A stretch of 64,000 nucleotides of DNA from an uncultured Flavobacterium sp. (GTDB taxonomy: Bacteria; Bacteroidota; Bacteroidia; Flavobacteriales; Flavobacteriaceae). This document shows positions 25,206 to 34,548 of this stretch, piece by piece. The notes below the pieces were generated by a model that saw only the letters and a list, made by a program, of their open reading frames with translations, was not told where the DNA came from and ran no database searches. Every line of letters starts with the position of its first letter. The first letter of the stretch is position 1. The stretch spans positions 62,001 to 126,000 of the forward strand of contig NZ_OY730238.1 in NCBI RefSeq assembly GCF_963422545.1, given 5' to 3'. The position numbers were made by a program, and so were the translations under genes.

Positions 25206-25225
25206 AGACGCACTGCAGTGCGTCT
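25206..25225. repeat. 20-bp perfect palindrome
   Basis: AGACGCACTGCAGTGCGTCT, a dispersed palindrome whose relatives form the inner inverted repeat at 33148-33205. Confidence 0.75.
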
Positions 25226-25310
25226 CTACGGAAAATTGGAATGGAAAATTGAAATCAAAAATCATTTTTCAATATTATAAAAACTAAAGTTTCTTAATAA
25301 CATAAATGCG

Positions 25311-25392
25311 TGAGGGATAGAGGCGATATCCTTTTGTGAAGTGGAACGGAACAAAAGATAAAGCCGAAAGCCCGACCCGGAGGGACACGCCC
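25311..25392 (+). repeat. Conserved structured intergenic element, copy 1
   Basis: A hairpin with TTTTGT/ACAAAA arms is followed by a GC-rich segment (GCCCGACCCGGAGGGACACG). It aligns with the reverse complement of 62711-62792 through TATCCTTTT ... AAAAGATA and AGC. No protein is evident. I recall similar elements between genes in other Flavobacterium genomes. Confidence 0.6.
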
Positions 25393-25448
25393 AAAAAATA
25401 TTGATATAATTAATCTCGCAAAGACATTAAGTCGTAATTGTTTTTAGG

Positions 25449-25470
25449 CCACAGATTAAAAGGATTAAAA
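25449..25470. repeat. Dispersed intergenic repeat, copy 2
   Basis: Shares CCACAGATTAAAAGGATTAA with 19831-19862 and continues into TCTGC(T/A)AAATCTGC iterations up to about 25515. It occupies most of the gap before the WYL gene. Confidence 0.65.
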
Positions 25471-25561
25471 GGATTAAAAAAAAAATCTGCTAAATCTGCA
25501 AAATCTGCGAGAAACAAAAAACTTCGCGGCTTAATGCCTTTGCGCCCAAAAACAAGATAAT

Positions 25562-26575
25562 ATGTCTCAAAACAAGAACGCCTTAATACGATATAAAACG
25601 ATAGACAAATGTCTACAAAATAAATATCGATCCTGGACTTTGGAGGATTTGATCGAAGCTTGTTCTGAAGCTTTGTTTGAATATGAAGGTCGGGAAAACC
25701 CAATTAGTAAACGCACAATCCAAATGGATATTCAATTGATGCGGAGTGAAAAGCTGGGTTATAATGCACCTATTGTCGTTTATGATAAAAAGTATTATAA
25801 ATACGAGGACGATGAGTTTTCGATTACAGATATTCCGCTGACGGAAACGGATATGAATGTTTTGACTGAAACGGTTTCGATGTTGAAGCAGTTTAAGGAT
25901 TTCTCTTTGTTTAATGATGTATCGGATATTTTGCAACGTTTGGAGGATAAAATCTATTCGGAGAAATCGCATACAAAGCCTGTAATTTATCTGGACAAAA
26001 ACGATGGATTAAAAGGTTTACATTATTTAGATGAAGTGTATCAGGCGATTATCAAGAAGATTGTTCTTGTGATTACGTATAAATCCTTTAAATCGAAAGA
26101 GGAAACTAAATTTCACTTTCATCCTTTTATTTTGAAGGAGTTTAATAATCGATGGTTTTTGATTGGGAAGACTAAGGGTTCTCAACCAATTACGAATTTG
26201 GCATTGGACAGAATTATTGCGATCGACTACGATTTTAACCTTCCTTATATAGAGGAGGATTTTGATGCTGATTCTTATTATAAGAATATAATAGGTGTTA
26301 CGGTAAATACGGGTTTACAGCCCAGAAAAATTGAGCTTTGGATTGATGCTGCTAATGCGCCGTATGTTTTGACTAAACCGCTGCATCATACGCAAAGACT
26401 TATTAAGGAGAATGAGGATAAGAGTATTGTTGTTCATTTGTTTATTAGCCCGAATTACGAAATGGAACGTATTATTCTGGGTTTTGGAGACGGAATTGAG
26501 GTTCTGCGCCCTGAAAACCTCAGGAATCGAATGAAAAAAATCCTTCAGAAAGCGATTCAACGATATGAAGACTAA
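25562..26575 (+). CDS. WYL-domain transcriptional regulator
   Basis: A 337-aa protein. The N-terminal winged HTH spans about residues 5-75 (WTLEDLIEACSEALFEYEG, then ISKRTIQMDIQLMRSEKLGY). A WYL domain (about 140-230) carries ITYKSFKSKEETKFHFHPF and NNRWFLIGKTKG, with F in place of the central Y. A WCX-like C-terminal domain ends in EVLRPENLRNRMKKILQKA. WYL regulators commonly control phage-defence, DNA-damage and RNA-repair operons and may sense nucleic acid. It is the only regulator in this part of the window and the best candidate to bind the three palindromes. Its own upstream region lacks a copy. Confidence 0.88.
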   Translation: MSQNKNALIRYKTIDKCLQNKYRSWTLEDLIEACSEALFEYEGRENPISKRTIQMDIQLMRSEKLGYNAPIVVYDKKYYKYEDDEFSITDIPLTETDMNVLTETVSMLKQFKDFSLFNDVSDILQRLEDKIYSEKSHTKPVIYLDKNDGLKGLHYLDEVYQAIIKKIVLVITYKSFKSKEETKFHFHPFILKEFNNRWFLIGKTKGSQPITNLALDRIIAIDYDFNLPYIEEDFDADSYYKNIIGVTVNTGLQPRKIELWIDAANAPYVLTKPLHHTQRLIKENEDKSIVVHLFISPNYEMERIILGFGDGIEVLRPENLRNRMKKILQKAIQRYED

Positions 26576-26771
26576 AGTTTATTCGCACTTTATTATATCT
26601 TTTTTTACATAAAGAAGAATTTTAGCGTCTTTTTGACTCAGAAAACATTTTTTAAGTCTTAAAATTTGTTAAAATCAGAAAAAAGAATAGTATATTTCAA
26701 TTAAAAATTAACCCTAAACCACTCTATTTCAGAGATATTTTTTTAATAACCAAAAATTTATCATAAAATAA

Positions 26772-26783
26772 TATGCATGCATA
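26772..26783 (+). promoter_or_regulatory. Palindrome upstream of marR
   Basis: TATGCATGCATA is a perfect 12-bp palindrome 13 bases before a TATATTTG -7 box (26796-26803), so it lies near the -33 position. It is a plausible autoregulatory MarR operator. Confidence 0.5.
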
Positions 26784-26821
26784 GTATTTTTTGATTATAT
26801 TTGAAATCGATATAGTTACTT

Positions 26822-27280
26822 ATGAAAGACAAAACAATAGATTATATTTTGAGAGCTACATGGCAAGCCGTATCAAGAATGTATAACGAGGAAGCTGCTA
26901 AATACGATGCGACTATGGCAACGGGATTTGCGCTTTTGAGTATTGATAAGGAAGACGGGACTCCTTCGACGGCTTTAGGACCAAGAATGGGTATGGAAGC
27001 CACAAGCCTTACGAGAACATTGAAATCAATGGAGGATAAGGGTTTGATTGTTCGCAAAAAAAATCCTAGTGATGGTCGCGGTGTTTTAATCTACCTGACT
27101 GAATTTGGCAAAGAAAAAAGAGAATTATCTAAGAATACGGTTTTAAAATTTAATGAAACAGTTAGAAAACATGTTTCTGATGAAAAGCTTAAACATTTTA
27201 TCGAAGTTTCTGAAATCATTAATGAACTAATTCACGATAAAAACATATTTAATCAAACAGAAAAAATAGAAAATGAATAA
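26822..27280 (+). CDS. MarR-family regulator of the beta-oxidation operon
   Basis: A 152-aa protein with winged-helix elements GMEATSLTRTLKSMEDKGLIVRK and the wing PSDGRGVLIYLTEFG, typical of MarR. It has helical dimerisation ends. It lies 67 bases before fadB on the same strand, so it probably responds to fatty acids or acyl-CoA and controls the downstream genes. A consensus promoter and a palindrome precede it. Confidence 0.9.
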   Translation: MKDKTIDYILRATWQAVSRMYNEEAAKYDATMATGFALLSIDKEDGTPSTALGPRMGMEATSLTRTLKSMEDKGLIVRKKNPSDGRGVLIYLTEFGKEKRELSKNTVLKFNETVRKHVSDEKLKHFIEVSEIINELIHDKNIFNQTEKIENE

Positions 27281-27347
27281 TCCTGATTCATAATAATGAA
27301 AAAGGTTTATCCCAAATTCAAAAACAAAAAACAAATATTAACGACTT

Positions 27348-29738
27348 ATGAAACGCACAATTAAAAAAGTTGCTGTAATTGGATCCGGAATTATGGGTTC
27401 AGGAATAGCTTGTCATTTTGCCAATATTGGTGTTGAAGTTTTATTACTTGACATCGTACCACGCGAGTTGACAGAAGCTGAAACTAAAAAAGGATTAACG
27501 CTTGAAAGTAAAGCTGTTCGCAACCGAGTGGTAAACGAGCACTTGGCGAATTCATTAAAATCGAAACCGTCTCCTATTTACAGTCAAAAATTTGCAAATA
27601 GAATCACGACTGGAAACACGACTGATGATATGGCAAAAATTGCCAACGTTGACTGGATTATCGAGGTTGTTGTAGAGCGTTTGGATATTAAGAAATTGGT
27701 ATTTGAACAAATCGAGAAATTCCGTAAACCGGGAACTTTGGTTACTTCTAACACTTCTGGTATTCCAATTCATTTTATGAGCGAAGGAAGAAGCGAAGAT
27801 TTTCAACAACACTTCTGCGGAACTCACTTTTTTAACCCTGCGCGTTACTTAAAGTTATTTGAAATTATTCCTGGTCCAAAAACCTCAACTGAAGTATTGG
27901 ATTTCTTAAACGAATACGGATCTAAATTCTTAGGAAAAACTTCGGTTGTTGCTAAAGATACTCCAGCGTTTATTGGAAACAGAATTGGTATTTACGGAAT
28001 CCAAAGTTTATTCCACTTGGTTAAAGAAATGGGATTAACGATTGAAGAAGTTGATAAATTGACTGGACCTGTAATTGGTCGTCCAAAATCGGCTACTTTC
28101 CGTACTGTTGACGTTGTTGGTTTAGATACTTTGGTACACGTTGCCAATGGTATTTATGAAAACTGCCCAACTGACGAACAACACGAATTGTTTAAACTTC
28201 CTGATTTCATCAACAAAATGATGGAGAATAACTGGTTAGGAAGCAAAACCGGACAAGGTTTTTATAAAAAAGTAGATAAAGACATTCTTTCTTTAGACTT
28301 AGATACATTAGAATACCGCGCTGCTAAAAAAGCAAATTTTGCTACGCTTGAACTTACAAAAACTATCGATAAACCTATCAATCGTTTTAAAGTTTTGGTT
28401 AAAGGAAAAGACAAAGCGGGTGAATTCTACCGTAAGAGTTTCGCCGGAATGTTTGCTTATGTGTCAAACAGAATTCCTGAAATCTCAGACGAATTATACA
28501 AAATTGATGATGCCATGAAAGCTGGTTTTGGATGGGAAAATGGTCCATTCGAAATTTGGGATGCTATTGGTGTCGAAAACGGAATCGAAATCATGAAAGC
28601 AGAAGGTTTAGCTCCTGCTGCATGGGTAAATGATATGTTAGCTTCTGGAAGCAAAAGTTTCTATACTGTAAAAGAAGGTGCAACTTATTTCTATAATATT
28701 CCAACAAAATCTCAAGTTAAAGTTCCTGGACAAGATTCATTCATTATCTTAAACAACATTCGCGAAAGCAAAAAAGTTTGGAGTAATAGTGGTGCAATTA
28801 TTCAGGATTTAGGAGACGGAATCTTGAACTTAGAATTCCAATCTAAAATGAATACAATTGGTGGCGATGTACTTCAGGCTATCAATAAAGCAATCGACTT
28901 ATCTGAAAAAGAATATCAAGGTTTAGTTATTGGTAATCAAGCAGCGAATTTCTCTGTTGGAGCTAATATCGGAATGATTTTCATGATGGCGGTTGAACAG
29001 GAATATGACGAATTGAACATGGCGATCAAAATGTTCCAGGACACTATGATGCGTGTTCGTTATTCTTCTATTCCAGTTGTTGTTGCACCTCACGGAATGA
29101 CTTTTGGCGGTGGATGCGAAATGAGCTTACATGCTGATAAAGTGGTTGCTGCTGCTGAAACTTACATGGGATTAGTTGAATTTGGTGTTGGTGTACTTCC
29201 TGGTGGTGGTGGATCTAAAGAAATGGCTTTGAGAGCTTCAGATTTGTTCCGTAAAAATGATGTGGAATTAAACGTTCTTCAAGAGTATTTCTTGACTATC
29301 GCAATGGCAAAAGTATCAACTTCTGGTTATGAAGCTTTTGACACTGGACTTCTTCAACATGGTAAAGATGTTATTGTTGTAAACAAAGATCGTCAGATCG
29401 CTGAAGCTAAAAAACATGCTTTGTTAATGGCTGAAGCTGGTTATACGCAACCTATCAGAAGAACTGATGTGAAAGTATTAGGAAAACAAGCTCTTGGAAT
29501 GTTCTTAGTTGGGACGGATCAAATGGAAGCTGGAAAATACATTTCTGAGCACGACAAGAAAATCGCTAACAAACTGGCTTATGTAATGGCTGGTGGTGAT
29601 TTATCTGAAGCGACTTTAGTATCTGAGCAATATTTATTAGACATCGAACGTGAAGCTTTCTTGAGTTTATGTACAGAAAGAAAAACTCTGGAAAGAATTC
29701 AATATATGTTAACTAAAGGAAAACCACTTCGTAATTAG
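27348..29738 (+). CDS. fadB: 3-hydroxyacyl-CoA dehydrogenase / enoyl-CoA hydratase fusion
   Basis: A 796-aa bifunctional beta-oxidation enzyme. The N-terminal NAD-binding Rossmann motif is VIGSGIMGSGIACHFANIG. The dehydrogenase signature is HFFNPARYLKLFEIIPG and its C-terminal domain holds GFYKK. The crotonase domain is at the C-terminus (about 490-690: FGGGCEMSLHADKVV, then GVGVLPGGGGSKEMALR). This dehydrogenase-first order is the reverse of E. coli FadB and usual for Bacteroidota. It hydrates and oxidises acyl-CoA intermediates. It is first of three linked fatty-acid genes after marR. Confidence 0.94.
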   Translation: MKRTIKKVAVIGSGIMGSGIACHFANIGVEVLLLDIVPRELTEAETKKGLTLESKAVRNRVVNEHLANSLKSKPSPIYSQKFANRITTGNTTDDMAKIANVDWIIEVVVERLDIKKLVFEQIEKFRKPGTLVTSNTSGIPIHFMSEGRSEDFQQHFCGTHFFNPARYLKLFEIIPGPKTSTEVLDFLNEYGSKFLGKTSVVAKDTPAFIGNRIGIYGIQSLFHLVKEMGLTIEEVDKLTGPVIGRPKSATFRTVDVVGLDTLVHVANGIYENCPTDEQHELFKLPDFINKMMENNWLGSKTGQGFYKKVDKDILSLDLDTLEYRAAKKANFATLELTKTIDKPINRFKVLVKGKDKAGEFYRKSFAGMFAYVSNRIPEISDELYKIDDAMKAGFGWENGPFEIWDAIGVENGIEIMKAEGLAPAAWVNDMLASGSKSFYTVKEGATYFYNIPTKSQVKVPGQDSFIILNNIRESKKVWSNSGAIIQDLGDGILNLEFQSKMNTIGGDVLQAINKAIDLSEKEYQGLVIGNQAANFSVGANIGMIFMMAVEQEYDELNMAIKMFQDTMMRVRYSSIPVVVAPHGMTFGGGCEMSLHADKVVAAAETYMGLVEFGVGVLPGGGGSKEMALRASDLFRKNDVELNVLQEYFLTIAMAKVSTSGYEAFDTGLLQHGKDVIVVNKDRQIAEAKKHALLMAEAGYTQPIRRTDVKVLGKQALGMFLVGTDQMEAGKYISEHDKKIANKLAYVMAGGDLSEATLVSEQYLLDIEREAFLSLCTERKTLERIQYMLTKGKPLRN

Positions 29739-29865
29739 AGAATAGATGCAAGGAGCAAAAAGATACAAGAAACAAGATGCAAGATTTCAAAACTAAGTTT
29801 TGTCTTTTCTCTAGCCTCTTGACTCTTTCTTCTTTCTTCTAATAAATCTTAAAAAACAAAAACAA

Positions 29866-31047
29866 ATGAAAACAGCATATATAGTAAAAGCTTACCGTAC
29901 TGCGGTAGGAAAAGCACCAAAAGGGGTTTTTAGATTTAAAAGACCTGATGAATTAGCTGCAGAAACCATTCAGTTTATGATGGATGAATTGCCTGATTTT
30001 GACAAAAAACGTATCGATGACGTTATGGTAGGAAATGCCATGCCGGAAGCTGAACAAGGACTTAACGTTGGACGTTTGATCTCATTAATGGGATTAAAAG
30101 TAGAAGATGTTCCTGGTGTAACTGTTAATCGTTATTGCGCATCTGGATTAGAAACTATCGGAATGGCGACTGCTAAAATCCAATCAGGAATGGCAGATTG
30201 TATCATTGCAGGTGGAGCTGAAAGTATGAGTTTTATTCCGATGGGAGGTTACAAACCAACTCCGGATTATAACCTTGCTGCTGCAGGTCACGAAGATTAC
30301 TATTGGGGAATGGGTTTAACTGCTGAAGCGGTTGCTAATCAATACAAAATCTCAAGAGAAGACCAAGATGAGTTTGCTTATAACTCTCATATGAAAGCCT
30401 TGAAAGCGCAAGCTGAAGGGAAATTCGACAAACAAATCGTTCCAATTACTGTTGACCAAACTTTCATCAATGAAAATGGTAAAAAAGAAACTAAGTCTTA
30501 TGTTGTAAAACAAGACGAAGGTCCAAGAGCCGGAACTTCTGTTGCTGCATTAGCTGGTTTAAGACCTGTTTTTGCTGCTGACGGAAGTGTAACTGCCGGA
30601 AACTCTTCTCAAATGAGTGATGGTGCTGCATTCGTTTTAATCATGAGTGAAGATATGGTTAAAGAATTAAACCTTGAGCCAATTGCACGTTTGGTAAACT
30701 TTGCTTCTTCTGGTGTTGAGCCAAGAATCATGGGTATTGGTCCTGTAAAAGCAATTCCGAAAGCATTAAAACAAGCGGGATTAACATTGAACGATATCGA
30801 GTTAATTGAATTAAACGAGGCTTTTGCTTCACAAGCTTTAGCAGTTACTCGCGAGTTAAATATAAACCCGGATATCGTAAACGTAAACGGTGGAGCTATC
30901 GCTTTAGGTCACCCTCTGGGATGTACAGGAGCTAAACTTTCTGTTCAGTTATTCGACGAAATGAAACGCAGAGGCAGTAAATACGGAATCGTTTCTATGT
31001 GTGTAGGAACTGGACAAGGAAGCGCTGGGATTTACGAGGTTTTATAG
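29866..31047 (+). CDS. fadA: Acetyl-CoA acyltransferase (thiolase)
   Basis: A 393-aa thiolase. The nucleophilic Cys91 is in VNRYCASGLETIG. The family motifs NEAFASQALAV, NVNGGAIALGHPLGCTGAK and the C-terminal CVGTGQGSAGIYEVL carry the catalytic His and second Cys. It cleaves 3-ketoacyl-CoA to acetyl-CoA and a shortened acyl-CoA, the last step of the cycle run by the upstream fusion protein. It follows fadB by about 130 bases. Confidence 0.94.
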   Translation: MKTAYIVKAYRTAVGKAPKGVFRFKRPDELAAETIQFMMDELPDFDKKRIDDVMVGNAMPEAEQGLNVGRLISLMGLKVEDVPGVTVNRYCASGLETIGMATAKIQSGMADCIIAGGAESMSFIPMGGYKPTPDYNLAAAGHEDYYWGMGLTAEAVANQYKISREDQDEFAYNSHMKALKAQAEGKFDKQIVPITVDQTFINENGKKETKSYVVKQDEGPRAGTSVAALAGLRPVFAADGSVTAGNSSQMSDGAAFVLIMSEDMVKELNLEPIARLVNFASSGVEPRIMGIGPVKAIPKALKQAGLTLNDIELIELNEAFASQALAVTRELNINPDIVNVNGGAIALGHPLGCTGAKLSVQLFDEMKRRGSKYGIVSMCVGTGQGSAGIYEVL

Positions 31048-31063
31048 ATAAAGTATTCGTTCA

Positions 31064-31156
31064 GTTTGTCATTGCGAGGAACGAAGCAACCTCGCTAACA
31101 ATTATGCAAAGTTTTATTTTGCAAATGTGGTTGCTTCGTTCCTCGCAATGACAAAC
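31064..31156. repeat. 93-bp element with 28-bp perfect terminal inverted repeats
   Basis: Arms at 31064-31091 and 31129-31156 are exact reverse complements, starting GTTTGTCATTGCGAGGAACG. It is a non-coding palindromic element of the GTCATTGCGAGG type, sitting inside the fatty-acid gene group. It could attenuate or stabilise the transcript. Confidence 0.85.
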
Positions 31157-31203
31157 TTGGAGATCTAGATTATAAATAAAAAACATACAAAAAAACATAA
31201 GCA

Positions 31204-33009
31204 ATGGCAGATACAATCGAAAAAAACGTGACTCGTGGTGGTCAGTTTTTAGTTAAGGAAACAAAGTGCGAAGATATCTTTACACCAGAAGATTTTTCGG
31301 AAGAGCAATTAATGATGCGTGACTCAGTAAAAGAGTTCGTAGACAAAGAATTATGGGCGCATAAAGATCGTTTTGAGAAAAAAGATTATGCGTATACTGA
31401 ATCATCTATGCGTAAAGCTGGTGAACTTGGACTTCTAGGAGTTGCGGTTCCTGAAGAATACGGCGGATTAGGAATGGGATTCGTATCTACAATGTTAGTT
31501 TGCGATTACATTTCTGGTGCTACAGGATCTTTCTCAACTGCTTTTGGTGCTCATACAGGTATTGGAACTATGCCAATCACTCTTTATGGAACTGAAGAAC
31601 AAAAGAAAAAATACGTTCCTAAATTAGCTACTGGAGAATGGTTTGGAGCTTATTGCTTAACTGAACCAGGTGCGGGATCTGATGCAAACTCAGGAAAAAC
31701 TAAAGCAGTTTTATCTGAAGATGGAAAATACTATTCTATTACAGGACAAAAAATGTGGATTTCGAATGCAGGTTTCTGTAGCGTTTTCATCGTTTTTGCA
31801 CGTATTGGAGATGATAAAAACATTACAGGTTTCATCGTAGAAAACGATCCGGCAAACGGAATTTCCATGAATGAAGAAGAGCATAAATTAGGAATCCGTG
31901 CTTCTTCTACTCGTCAGGTTTTCTTCAACGATACTAAAGTTCCTGTTGAAAACATGTTATCTGAAAGAGGAAACGGTTTCAAAATAGCAATGAACGCTTT
32001 AAATGTTGGTCGTATTAAATTAGCTGCGGCTTGTTTAGATGCACAACGTCGAGTTACTACAAATGCAGTAAAATATGCTAACGAAAGAATTCAGTTTAAC
32101 ACTGCAATTGCATCTTTTGGAGCTATCCGTTCTAAACTAGCTGAAATGGCTACTAATGCATACGCTGGAGAAAGTGCTTCTTACCGTGCTGCAAAAGATA
32201 TCGAAGACAGAATTGCTGCTCGTGAAGCTGAAGGAACTACTCACCAAGAAGCTGAATTGAAAGGTGTTGAAGAATATGCTATCGAATGTTCTATCCTTAA
32301 AGTTGCAGTTTCTGAAGACGTACAATCTTGTGCTGACGAAGGAATTCAGATTTTTGGTGGAATGGGATTCTCTGAAGATACTCCAATGGAGAGCGCCTGG
32401 AGAGATGCACGTATCGCTAGAATCTACGAAGGAACAAACGAAATCAACAGAATGCTTTCTGTGGGAATGTTGATCAAAAAGGCTATGAAAGGTCATGTTG
32501 ATTTATTAGGTCCTGCAATGAAAGTTCAGGAAGAATTAATGGGAATTCCATCTTTTGATACTCCTGATTTCTCTGAATTATTCGCTGAAGAAAAAGGAAT
32601 CATTGCAAACTTGAAAAAAGTTTTCTTAATGGTTGCTGGTAGTGCAGTTCAAAAATATGGTCCGGATTTAGATTCTCACCAACAGTTATTAATGGCTGCC
32701 TCTGATATCTTAATCGAAATCTACATGGCTGAAAGTACCATTCTTAGAACTGAAAAATTAGCCAAAAATCAAGGTGAAGATAAAGTACAAGAGCAAATCG
32801 CTATGGCAAAATTATACTTGTATAAAGCTGTAGATATTGTAAACTCAAGAGGTAAAGAAGGAATTATTTCTTTTGCTGAAGGAGACGAACAACGTATGAT
32901 GTTAATGGGACTTAAACGTTTTACAAAATACACAAACAATCCAAATGTTGTAGCCTTAAGAGAGGTTATTACATCAAAATTAGTTGCAGAAAACGAATAC
33001 TGCTTCTAA
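31204..33009 (+). CDS. Acyl-CoA dehydrogenase, long form
   Basis: A 601-aa FAD enzyme. It has YCLTEPGAGSDA, KMWISNAGFCSVFIVFARI, the RIKLAAACLDAQRR helix, QIFGGMGFSEDTP and ARIYEGTNEINRML, where the Glu is the probable catalytic base. An extra helical C-terminal domain of about 170 residues, as in very-long-chain enzymes, explains the length over the usual 380-400. It performs the first oxidation of beta-oxidation. A terminator follows. Confidence 0.93.
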   Translation: MADTIEKNVTRGGQFLVKETKCEDIFTPEDFSEEQLMMRDSVKEFVDKELWAHKDRFEKKDYAYTESSMRKAGELGLLGVAVPEEYGGLGMGFVSTMLVCDYISGATGSFSTAFGAHTGIGTMPITLYGTEEQKKKYVPKLATGEWFGAYCLTEPGAGSDANSGKTKAVLSEDGKYYSITGQKMWISNAGFCSVFIVFARIGDDKNITGFIVENDPANGISMNEEEHKLGIRASSTRQVFFNDTKVPVENMLSERGNGFKIAMNALNVGRIKLAAACLDAQRRVTTNAVKYANERIQFNTAIASFGAIRSKLAEMATNAYAGESASYRAAKDIEDRIAAREAEGTTHQEAELKGVEEYAIECSILKVAVSEDVQSCADEGIQIFGGMGFSEDTPMESAWRDARIARIYEGTNEINRMLSVGMLIKKAMKGHVDLLGPAMKVQEELMGIPSFDTPDFSELFAEEKGIIANLKKVFLMVAGSAVQKYGPDLDSHQQLLMAASDILIEIYMAESTILRTEKLAKNQGEDKVQEQIAMAKLYLYKAVDIVNSRGKEGIISFAEGDEQRMMLMGLKRFTKYTNNPNVVALREVITSKLVAENEYCF

Positions 33010-33041
33010 TATAAAAATAGTTTTTAGCTTTTAATTTGTTT

Positions 33042-33073
33042 AAACCCGCACTAGTCCGAAACAGTGCGGGTTT
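33042..33073 (+). terminator. Terminator after acyl-CoA dehydrogenase
   Basis: Arms AAACCCGCACT and AGTGCGGGTTT followed by a long T run. Confidence 0.85.
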
Positions 33074-33084
33074 ATTTTTTTTTG

Positions 33085-33268
33085 TTTTGAACCATATAAG
33101 TGATATAAGTTCATTTAAAAAGAATGTTTTTTTAGTGAGCATTTTTTGTAGAGACGCACAGCAGTGTGTCTAACATAACGTAGACGCACTGCTGTGCGTC
33201 TCTACGAGAAAAACAAATAATATTAAGTTCAATCTAAAATGAACTTATATCACTTATATGGTTCAAAA
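33085..33268. repeat. MITE-like element with 32-bp perfect terminal inverted repeats
   Basis: Outer arms 33085-33116 and 33237-33268 are exact reverse complements (containing CCATATAAGTGATATAAGTT). Nested inside is a second inverted repeat at 33148-33205 with one mismatch, built on the GACGCAC(A/T)GC palindrome. No coding capacity. The outer arms recur around a different core at 56886-57144. Confidence 0.85.
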
Positions 33269-33381
33269 AAAATCATTTCACAAATATTTATTAAAATTGA
33301 AATTATGTTACAGAATCAATAGCAAAGTTTCAAACCTAATGTTTTATATTTAGCATTCTAAAAACTCAAAAAAACATATAA

Positions 33382-34476
33382 ATGAAACAAATTAACCTAA
33401 TTGCTTTATTTTTATTGTGTTTATGTACCACAAATACATTCGCACAAAAAAATAAAAAAATGGACATTATTGCTTACTACACAGGCGATGACAAACTAAT
33501 TAATCAATACGAAGTAAACAAACTAAATCAGATTATTTTTAGTTTCTGTCATTTAAAAGAAGGTAAACTAAGCGTAGATTCTCCTAAAGATTCGACTACA
33601 ATAAAATATTTAGTTTCTCTAAAAGCATCAAATCCGCAGCTTAAAATTGTTCTTTCACTTGGTGGCTGGGGAGGTTGTGAGCCTTGTTCTGCCGCTTTTT
33701 CAACTGCTGAAGGAAGATTAACTTTTGCCAAATCAGTAAAAGAAGTCAGCAATTATTTTAAAGTAGATGGTTTAGATTTAGATTGGGAATATCCGGCAAT
33801 TGAAGGTCTTCCGGGACATTTGTATCAAGCTGCTGACAAACCTAACTTTACAGAATTAATCAAAATCCTTCGTTCAACTTTAGGCAAAAAATATGAATTA
33901 AGTTTTGCTGCCGGAGGTTTTCAAAAATATTTAGACGAATCTATTGATTGGAAAGCTGTGGCTCCACTAGTAAATCGTGTCAACATTATGAGTTATGATT
34001 TGGTAAACGGATATTCAAAAGTTACCGGACACCACACTCCTTTATACAGTACAAATCCTAAAGAAGAATCTACAGACAGAGCAGTTACCTATTTATTAAA
34101 ACAAGGCGTTCCAGCAGAAAAATTGATAATTGGTGGTGCATTTTATACCAGAACATGGAAAAATGTAGAAAATATAAACAACGGATTGTATCAAGCCGGA
34201 GAACATATTGCAGGCGTTGATTTTAAAAACTTTGCAACTGCGTATACAGAAGCAAACGGTTGGAAATATTTTTGGGATGATAAAGCCAAAGCACCATATT
34301 GGTATAATGAAAAAGAAAAAACATTTGCAACAGGCGATGATTTAACTTCTATAAAAGCAAAAACAGAATATGTAAAATCTAAAAAACTGGGTGGAATCAT
34401 GTTTTGGGAACTTCCTGAAGACGCTTTTCACGACGGAATGGTAAATGCAATTTATGCGGTTAAAACGGCTAAATAA
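33382..34476 (+). CDS. Exported GH18 chitinase-like glycosidase
   Basis: A 364-aa glycoside hydrolase family 18 protein with a signal peptide (cleavage near NTFAQ). The catalytic motif DGLDLDWEYP holds D129, D132, D134 and proton donor E136. SLGGWGGC is the substrate-barrel motif before it and MSYDLVNGY follows. There is no chitin-binding module or T9SS C-terminal domain visible, so it is probably periplasmic or lipid-free exported. It hydrolyses beta-1,4-GlcNAc polymers or related glycans. Confidence 0.9.
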   Translation: MKQINLIALFLLCLCTTNTFAQKNKKMDIIAYYTGDDKLINQYEVNKLNQIIFSFCHLKEGKLSVDSPKDSTTIKYLVSLKASNPQLKIVLSLGGWGGCEPCSAAFSTAEGRLTFAKSVKEVSNYFKVDGLDLDWEYPAIEGLPGHLYQAADKPNFTELIKILRSTLGKKYELSFAAGGFQKYLDESIDWKAVAPLVNRVNIMSYDLVNGYSKVTGHHTPLYSTNPKEESTDRAVTYLLKQGVPAEKLIIGGAFYTRTWKNVENINNGLYQAGEHIAGVDFKNFATAYTEANGWKYFWDDKAKAPYWYNEKEKTFATGDDLTSIKAKTEYVKSKKLGGIMFWELPEDAFHDGMVNAIYAVKTAK

Positions 34477-34489
34477 ATTTGCTTAAATA

Positions 34490-34530
34490 AAAGAAAGGCA
34501 GCTATTTGATTAAAATAGCTGCCTTTCTTT
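34490..34530. terminator. Bidirectional terminator
   Basis: Eighteen-bp perfect arms beginning AAAGAAAGGCAGCTATTT, between the convergent chitinase and 162-aa genes. Confidence 0.85.
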
Positions 34531-34548
34531 TTATGTAAAAAACAAAAA

